Assembly: GCA_026120035.1 (NCBI GenBank)
Contig: JALRME010000054.1
Span: forward strand, 1-64,000
DNA from: Coleophoma eucalyptorum
Lineage: Eukaryota > Ascomycota > Leotiomycetes > Helotiales > Dermateaceae
DNA length: 64,000 nt
Direction of reading: 5' to 3'
Position numbers and translations under genes: made by a program
The notes under the pieces: generated by a model
What the model saw: the letters and a program-made list of their open reading frames with translations, nothing else
Told to the model about the DNA's origin: nothing
The model's database searches: none
Shown here: piece after piece, positions 57,304 to 64,000 of the stretch
Position numbering within the stretch: the first letter of the stretch is position 1
Layout of the letters: each line of letters opens with the position of its first letter

Positions 57304-59456
57304 CTTGGCAAGAAGCTGGCGTTCAAATGGCGTCTTGCGGCGCAGGCGATAACACTCCGAACTTCAGACCCAGAACATACATGGTCGCTCCACAAAGCCA
57401 CGAGTTCACTCTTGGTGCAAAGGCCTTGTCTTTGTAGCTCCTAGCCTGGCTTCTGGACACCAAAGTAAAAATCACCGTTCTATTGTTCGAAGGGACATGA
57501 TAGCTTAGCGGCGAACTACAACGCAACAAAAAGGACAGTAGCCTTTGGGTTGAGGTTGGGGTTCGAAAGTTGCCGGCTTTCGGCAGCGATACAATGATGC
57601 GCATCAACCCGACCTTACCTTACATAATACAACTGCAACCTGAAGATCCCGCCCTACCTAAGGTATCTTAACCCAGGCCATGAACCGATGAACGACCCAA
57701 TTGCAGATTCAGCGAGAAAACTGTTGCAACCTTCACAGTGGGTTTTGAAGCCACAGAAGAACTCACTGCAATTGTCATTCCATAGAAACAGTGCATAGTC
57801 ATGTATAGTATCACTCGAGAGATTCTAGACCGGCATGACATGTGAGCGGACATCTCTCCAAGGCTTTGCGAGTTCCTGAGGTTCAGCCGCCATCCACAAT
57901 TATTCCTTCCCCTTTCAGCTACCACACCCCCAACTAGCATTTGTCTGGCTGCAACTGACAGCGTCGGTTTTTGAAGGAGCCCGCCTCTGTAATGCTGGCT
58001 GGCTGTCTCTGATAGCGCATTAGACGTCGTCTCATCGACAAGGTGACCCTTTTCATTCATGAAGACAGAATAGTTTGGAAGAGGGTCTGGGATTGGCCAA
58101 CACAGCACCTTAGCGGATTTTATGGTAAGCTGACCTTTACCAGTGCATGGCATTTCTGAATGGAATAGACGAAATGCATTCCTCATAAATGAATCTACCA
58201 GCAAGTTTATATTATGACTAGAAATAAAGCAACAACAATGCGGAATTCACGGCACTCCCTTTCCGAAAAGGTATATAATATAGGCTCGCCCTCCACTTTG
58301 CCTAGCATGCACTGATGTCTTCAAGTAAAAGTGGCTGTTAAATCATTGGATGCAGTCGGCACCCATAACATGACATGACACGACCAGCTTTACTCACACT
58401 GGCTGAACTACTGCCGGTCGGGGACAGCTCGATTGTCCAGATCGGTTGTCTACAAGTCGCCGGTTCTACTTTCCCAGAGGCTCACGAAGAATTGCGAGAA
58501 AGTGCCAGTTCATCAAGCGACGATCGTGATTGGCGTGCAAGCACATAAGCGATCTGTTCGGTGAGTGTCTTCCCCGGGCTCGCACTTAGTGAGGAGCAAA
58601 TAGAGAAAAAAGAAGATGTCATTGCATGATAGTAAAAGCGGTGGCATTTGGCCATCGCAGTTATTGCGCCGTAACCGTTGTCGCAACTGGGGCGGATAGA
58701 CCGGTGACCCTGAGATCCGTAGCCCTCTGCTCGCCTCGTTCAGCTACAGTATGGACGTATGCATGGCGTACGAAGAATTGCCAGACGCCCAGGGCTAGGC
58801 AAACTAAAACAAGCTGGCTACGCGCAGGTGTGCTTTCTTGTGTTGCCAGGGCGGCCCGTCATACTTTGACCAGAATAGATAGTATGAGGGGATTTGGGCC
58901 TCGGCGACAGGAGGATCAGTGCAAAAGGAGAGGGAAGGGAAGGGAAGAATTCTCACTAGAGACGGAGATGTGCCCGAAGAAGACTCCGGCCCGTATTTGC
59001 CAGCCCGTGTTTGGCGATAGTAGACCGATGCTTTGTAACCGAGCATGAATCGTACACCAGCAACCTCGGCTGTTCTATTTTGACTTGCTCTTGAGACGAT
59101 CTCCTCTTTTTCTCCAATCTTCGTCCATTTGTACAACACTTTCCGGCCAGCATACACACGGAGTATGGTAAATGCGAAGAAGCATCGAGAAGTGTCGAAG
59201 CCTCTTAAGGCCGGCGGGGCCTAGTGGACCGGTTGGATTTGTCAGTAAAAAATGTTTCGTCGTTGGGTGACGGCAATCTTGAATGGGTCTTTCGTCATGG
59301 GCGATAATCCTTTATCAACAGACCACTCCGTCCCGTTCCTGAAAGCCAATTTCTAGCCCCTCTGTGTTCCATTTCAAAATCCTTTATCCTTCTCTTCCCT
59401 CTCTCTCCTCCCCCCTTTCTTTCCAATTCTTCTCAGATATCCAACACATCGCAACC

Positions 59457-60558
59457 ATGGTTCAGAACAAGGCCCTTGTTTTCAAGGCCGTTCCTAATGG
59501 CTTCCCCGTCGCAGGCAAGGACCTCGTCATTGAGAGCACAGAATTCGATCTCGAACAAGCACCACCAGCTGGGGGCATCACTACCAAGAACCACTCCGCA
59601 TCATTCGACCCGTACCTGCGAGGGCGCATGCGTGATCCATCCAAGAAGTCTTACTCTCCTCCTTTCCAACTTGGTGCCCCAATCAACAACGCCTGTATTG
59701 CAAAGGTCTTGAAGTCTGACAACCCAAATTTCCAACCCGGCGACTTGGTCAGGGGACTATTCTCAATTGAAGAGTACAGCGTTGTTCCCAAGGAGCAAGC
59801 AGCAAGTCTCACCAAAATCAACAACCCATACAATCTGGACTTGCAGGAGTTCCTTGGTGCTCTTGGAATGCCAGGTTTGACTGCCTACTCTTCATACTAC
59901 GACATTGGACAACCAAAGAAGGGTGAGACCATCTTCATTTCCGCCGCATCAGGGGCTGTCGGTCAGATCGTTGGTCAGCTTGCAAAGCATGATGGTCTTC
60001 GCGTGATTGGATCTGTTGGCGACAACGAGAAGCTAGAGTTCATCACGAAGGAGCTCAACTTCGACGGTGGTTTCAACTACAAGACCGAGAAGCCAGCAGA
60101 TGCTCTTGCACGATTGGCACCAAATGGTGTTGATATCTACTACGAGAACGTCGGAGGAGAGCAATTGGAGGCTGCTTTGGACGCTATGAACAACTTCGGC
60201 AGAGTCGTCGCATGCGGAATGATCAGTCAATACAATGCAAAGCCTGGAGAGGCTTATGGTATCAGGAACGTGATGCACATCGTTGCGAAGAGACTTACTA
60301 TTCGAGGTTTCATCGTGGGCGATGCTAACATGGGTCCAAAGTACTACAAGGAGAGAGATGAGAAGGTCGCCAAATGGATCTCAGAGGGAACCTTCAAGAC
60401 AAAGTACCATGTGACCGAGGGCATCGACAACGCTGCTGAGGGTCTCATTGGTATATTCCACGGAAAGAACTTTGGAAAGGCAATCCTTAAGCTCTCCGAT
60501 CTCGTAAGTTTTACATCTCAACTTCAAGTTGCATCTTTTGCTAACTACAAAGCAGTAA
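59457..60558 (+). CDS. NADP-dependent alkenal double-bond reductase (MDR family)
   Basis: Exon 1 is 59457-60503 and exon 2 contributes only the stop codon (60556-60558), giving 349 residues. The protein is of the zinc-free medium-chain dehydrogenase/reductase type (leukotriene B4 12-hydroxydehydrogenase / alkenal reductase group), which uses NADPH to reduce the C=C bond of reactive alkenals and enones. The NADPH-binding motif AASGAVGQIVGQLAK (near residue 163) and the family motif VDIYYENVGGEQLEAAL are clear. The N-terminal FDPYLRGRMRD motif is also typical. No zinc-ligand Cys cluster is present. The start ATG is in a good context (ACCATGG) after a CT-rich leader. A cytosolic detoxification role is inferred. 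If the last intron were retained, the protein would gain about 23 residues. Confidence 0.9.
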
Positions 60559-62824
60559 ATTATTGCTGGGCGTAGATGCGTGGCATAAAATCGGAACACT
60601 GGCAGATGTTCTTCAAATATAGAATCATAAACAATACAAAAAAAATTGTAAACCGTTATTGCATCGTCAAACCCTAGTGACATAAGTTCTTTATGCGGGT
60701 ACCCATTAATCACAACTTCCAAAGAATAGCACATCCTCAGATTTTGGGAAATATAACTATGGTCTCGGAAAGCCTCGTAAATATGCATATAAGGCATTCA
60801 AAAACTAAAGTCGTCGCTAAGTCAGGATTACAATTAAGTCATGCTCGCTTACCTGCTCATTCTGGTGGGAGCCAGCTTAGTAAAAAGGTGCATGCAGGCT
60901 TACTTTGACTGTGTAGACCCACCTAGTACGTCTCATCACCCTCACCCAAGAGTTGCAAATATCAGAACGGAGACACAGTAAAGAAATTTGCATTCCGTCT
61001 TGCCTGTTACTCTTCCACTGACCTAGGGATGACATGTAGTTGGTTCTTTCATGTTACAATTACTAGAGGAGACCTGAGCCGCGTGGGGAAAGATGTGTCT
61101 AGAGAGGCATTGTCGAGGCATACCTTTACTTCCTACCTCTTCTGATAGTGGCTGATATTATAGCCATCGATTACCAGTCCTTTGTGACAGAAACATTTGC
61201 GCACTCTGTGTTCCTTGTCATTTGACACAGAAAGGCATCAGTGAGCTTCAAACCCATCATCCGCTATCTTGACAAAATGTAGCCTCTCGACTTGATTCTC
61301 CTGCTACTGAGGATTAGACTTATCCTTACCACGAATACGGGAGGATAATTTGTCTTGGACGACTCAGATATGATATTTATTCCTTTATTAGCCCTAGAGA
61401 GTTGCTTTTTCAGCGATGGAGGCATAACTTTGTGATATCTGGAGGACTTCTGGTCTACAATACCATGAAGATGAACAATAATAGAGCTGCTACTATAATT
61501 GCATTTGAGCTTTCCCATGAACACTAGGTTCCGGATAAGGCCGCATAGGGTTAGGAGTTGAAGGCAAGCCCGAGCTAGACGCGCCTAGGAACAGAATAAA
61601 TCATATCTAAGGTGCAAACGCGTAAATAATCACATGCAGATCGAAACAGGATGCTCTGTAGCTAAAAGAAAACTTGCATTGGTTTTAAGATGCTGTTTCG
61701 TGTCTGTAGCCAGCGAAAATAATCAGAAATCTAGCCTATAAAGTATTTTGTTTCAATACAGTTATTTTCACTAACTTCAATTCTATTCATGAGAGGACTA
61801 AATTGAACTTTAGCAATATCTGTTTATCTGGTGTTGTTCCTTTTTCACATGCAGAGATATGTGAATTGCACTGGAGTTTATTTCAGACGTTTGTAAACAA
61901 GTCAATGTACGTTCGTCGCTTAGTGCCGCACTACCGCAATTGCTAGTACACAACCTTGACAAACTTAACCTACCGCGACAGAGGAATCAATATCAGTACG
62001 AAGGGGGATGCTTGAGTTTCACATGTATTAATTCTTCAATCATGCAACCGACTCGCCCTGTCCGGTATCACAATGCTGGCTTCTATGCCGACAATTGACG
62101 AGAAATATAAGGATATTCTTAATTGGTCTAGGTCCAGAAGAGTTGCTCAGATCTTCGAGTTGGCGATTTATTTCGAGACGATACAAAGCTTCAGAACGCT
62201 GATTATGGCAGAGCTATAGTGGAGACAGGAATGGCATAAGAGAAACAGATAGAGCCAGGATACAAGATCAAGACCAAGAGAAGCCGAGCTCTGCCGACGA
62301 AGATATTCGAGCTATCCCCTTGTTACATTTCTTGACCCTCTCAATTCTCCTCGTTCTTGAGGCTCGCACTATGCTGTTACTATACATGCTCAAAGTTCAA
62401 TTGCCATGATTAAGACAACCAATGTATTGTGTGCGTTCAGTTCAATCATTATGATCGAGTAAATCATCAAAAGTCTACAAAAACGCGTTCTCGAAATTAT
62501 TCCAAATACTAGGAACGCTGGTAAGGGCACCCCACTGCATCCACATAAGACAACCAAGACCAACCAGAGAAACATCCACTCTACTGTACAGATCTTTGAT
62601 TAAACTCAACAGCATTGTCCTTACCACAGAGTGGGATGATTGATTGAGTAGTTGGTTGGTTCTGTCGGGTACTTTCAGTGATCCAGAGGCAGATAAATGA
62701 GACCAACAGCAGTATGGCAAGGTCGCAATTCAATTGCACCATATCAAAACCGAATGAATGCAGTGAACTGTGATAAAACTGTATGATTCCATTTATAACT
62801 AAGTACAATCCCCGTGCCAGACCT
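60559..62824. other. Gene-free interval of 2.3 kb
   Basis: No supportable gene on either strand; open frames are below 90 codons apart from shadows close to the two flanking genes. Composition is AT-rich in the middle (about 61600-61850) but CpA/TpG are not depleted, so RIP is not evident. Confidence 0.4.
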
Positions 62825-63525
62825 CTATGCAGTCCAGATCTTCTTGATGGCCTCGGTAACACCAACATCGTTTGTCTCAAATTCGTACAATCCAACTCCA
62901 ACTACAACTGTCGCCAGGTTCAAGCCCCACATGAACAGCTTTCTTGACTTTGGCACTCTGTATCCTGGCAGATAATCGATAATAAGAGCCTGGAAACCAA
63001 TGTGTGAGTGAATAAGAACAGCTCCGCAGAGAATAGCGTCGGTCATCGGATTGAGAGAGCCGGCAGCGAAAGGAGCGACGGTAAGAGGGACGAGGCCAAC
63101 GGCAATAAGACGCTCGAAGGTCCAGTGATAGGAACCGTGGGATGGGTGTGATTCGGGGACCTTTGCGGCGTCGTTGGCTGGAAAAGAGTCAGCTGAAGTC
63201 AATATACCTGAGAAGCACATGCATACCTGTTCCGTCAATGGTCTCTGCAGGACAGTCAGTAAGGTGTTGCTGCTTCACGCAAGAATCAGGACTTACGAGG
63301 CAATGGAGGAAGAATAGCTTTTCTTCCACTTGCATGGAAAGCAGCTACCCGCACAGAGCTTGGGATGGCATTCTTAACAAAGGCACTGCGTAGAGCTGAT
63401 CTGGTAGCAATGGAAGGAGCAGACTTGACAGCGGGGAAGCCAGACGTAGCGGAGGCAGAAAAGGCACGCTTTGAGGCTGCAGCACACGTCTGCCGGAGAA
63501 CGTTGGGACGAACAATTGAGGCCAT
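62825..63525 (-). CDS. SDH4: Succinate dehydrogenase cytochrome b small subunit (CybS)
   Basis: Three exons, 63525-63297, 63244-63227 and 63177-62825, give 199 residues. Exon 2 is an 18-nt microexon flanked by clear GTAAGT/CTGCAG and GTATGC/TTCCAG sites, and it supplies part of QTIDGTA. This is the small membrane anchor of mitochondrial complex II, which with SDH3 binds haem b and ubiquinone. A long presequence (MASIVRPNVLRQTCAAASKR, and on to FHASGRKAILPP) leads to the mature part starting near residue 76. The mature protein carries HGSYHWTFERLIAVGLVPL and SHIGFQALIIDYLP, where the His and Tyr/Asp residues line the quinone and haem region. Three membrane helices are visible. It is divergent from MPP-beta, 258 bp away. 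Confidence 0.92.
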
Positions 63526-63783
63526 GATTAATATTTTGCAATTGCTCGCTGCTGGGGAGTGAAGTGATAATGGAATGGGATTGCCGTCTTTGCGACTTCC
63601 TCGGGTATTCAAGGAATCCACCCGGTCGTTCGTTCCGCCTGACTAAGGCACAAACACTCGACTCCTGATTGGTTGAAACTTCCTAGCAGAGCTCGAGAGA
63701 CAAACCTGAGCAATTCGACATCAACGCCGGTATTCCATCTCAATTCGAAGTTCATACTTACAACCTCCCACACACACAGCTCC
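63526..63783. promoter_or_regulatory. Bidirectional promoter SDH4 / MPP-beta with CCAAT box
   Basis: 258 bp separate two divergent starts of nuclear genes for mitochondrial proteins. A CCAAT box (ATTGG on the plus strand) lies at 63668-63672, near the middle. The CCAAT-binding HAP complex controls respiratory and iron-dependent genes in fungi, so shared control is plausible. No TATA element is obvious. Confidence 0.55.
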
Positions 63784-64000
63784 ATGGCGTCTCGGCGGTT
63801 AGCTTTGAACCTCACGCAGGGACTGCGCAACCGCGCTCCCCTCAATGTCGTGGCACCATTAAGGAGAGGCTTCGCGACTCCTGTGGTAAAAAATGGCGTC
63901 AAGACCCAATCCACCACTTTGTCCAACGGATTGACCGTGAGCATCATCACCAAGCTGGCATAAACCGGACTAACATTCCCAGATTGCCACTGAGCATTCA
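63784..64000 (+). CDS. MAS1: Mitochondrial processing peptidase beta subunit, 5' part
   Basis: The gene is cut by the window end. Exon 1 is 63784-63936; exon 2 begins at 63983 after a 46-nt intron (GTGAGC donor, CCCAG acceptor). The visible 57 residues start MASRRLALNLTQGLRNRAPL, a basic presequence, and continue through RRGFATPV. Across the junction they read TTLSNGLTIATEHS, the canonical opening of MPP-beta. The catalytic HxxEH motif lies beyond the window. With MPP-alpha the enzyme removes presequences from imported proteins. In Neurospora the same polypeptide also serves as core protein I of the bc1 complex, so a dual role is possible here. The gene is divergent from SDH4. Confidence 0.85.

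Larger units (their letters stand above)
53581..59456. other. 5.9-kb stretch without a recognisable gene
   Basis: The longest gene-free interval in the window. Open frames do not exceed 178 codons, and none shows a family motif, signal peptide with Cys pattern, or splice path I can defend. Unlike the blocks at 1-860 and 6.5-7.3 kb it is not obviously TpA-enriched, so RIP does not explain the lack of genes. It includes the promoters of the 758-residue orphan (left end) and of the MDR reductase (right end, with a CT-rich tract at about 59390-59430). It also holds an AC microsatellite and a 10-bp tandem repeat, listed separately. Confidence 0.45.

Noticed and set aside
57668..58204. Minus-strand open frame of 178 codons
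   Set aside because: No family motif, no ATG at the beginning of the frame (first internal ATG follows non-ATG codons), and no splice continuity. The residue pattern looks random. Kept only as part of the gene-free interval.
58626..59048. Plus-strand open frame of 140 codons
   Set aside because: Arg/Cys/Thr-rich with no recognisable domain, and overlapped by a similar-length frame on the other strand. Likely chance in GC-richer DNA.
1..64000. CRISPR arrays, prophage, bacterial operons or intact insertion sequences
   Set aside because: No regularly spaced repeats with spacers and no bacterial gene organisation. The sequence is clearly eukaryotic with spliceosomal introns.

Overview
The window is nuclear chromosomal DNA from a filamentous ascomycete (Pezizomycotina). 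The evidence is 38-115 nt GT-AG introns with CTAAC/CTGAC-like branch sites, fungal-only families (two Zn2Cys6 activators, a fungal Cys-rich GPI protein, SAS4, YPT35, MCR1), and intergenic blocks with a dinucleotide bias typical of repeat-induced point mutation (RIP). Residue-level impressions suggest Leotiomycetes or a close relative, but that is inference. I see no bacterial operon, CRISPR array, virus or intact transposon.

Layout. 1-0.95 kb: RIP-degraded repeat ending in a cluster of palindromes. 1.1-3.9 kb: mitochondrial ribosome recycling factor, a Gly/Arg-rich predicted mitochondrial protein, and the tiny APC/C subunit CDC26. 3.9-7.3 kb: TpA-rich gene-poor DNA around one small 2EXR/F-box-like gene. 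7.3-10.05 kb: a ten-exon Zn2Cys6 regulator with a suspicious exon junction. 11-30 kb: a housekeeping block with CFT1 (mRNA 3' end processing), a lysosomal cobalamin transporter-like LMBR1 protein, SAS4 (histone acetylation), TAF2 (TFIID) and a DHA2-type MFS transporter, followed by a relic copy of a related 3' end. 30.5-43.1 kb: an IQ-motif protein, choline/ethanolamine phosphotransferase, a Cys-rich GPI-anchored secreted protein, YPT35 and MCR1. 44.6-53.6 kb: a more accessory-looking group of DHA1-type MFS transporter, Zn2Cys6 regulator, alpha/beta hydrolase and a large low-complexity orphan. 53.6-59.4 kb: almost 6 kb without a recognisable gene. 59.4-64 kb: an MDR-family double-bond reductase, succinate dehydrogenase small anchor subunit (SDH4), and the 5' end of mitochondrial processing peptidase beta, which shares a 258-bp divergent promoter with SDH4.

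How the genes relate. Most are unlinked housekeeping genes, as usual in fungi. Functional adjacency is plausible in two places. SDH4 and MPP-beta are head to head with a CCAAT box between them, which fits joint respiratory control. The MFS transporter, Zn2Cys6 factor and hydrolase at 44.6-51 kb are adjacent, with CGG triplets in the shared regulator/hydrolase promoter, and could form a small catabolic or detoxification module. No polyketide, peptide or terpene synthase is visible, so I do not call a secondary-metabolite cluster. I found no clear case of an undescribed system. The best leads are the 44.6-53.6 kb group, the 758-residue orphan, the Cys-rich GPI protein and the unexplained 5.9-kb gene-free stretch.

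Exon boundaries were worked out by hand from splice motifs and reading-frame continuity. All exon totals are multiples of three, but none has transcript support.
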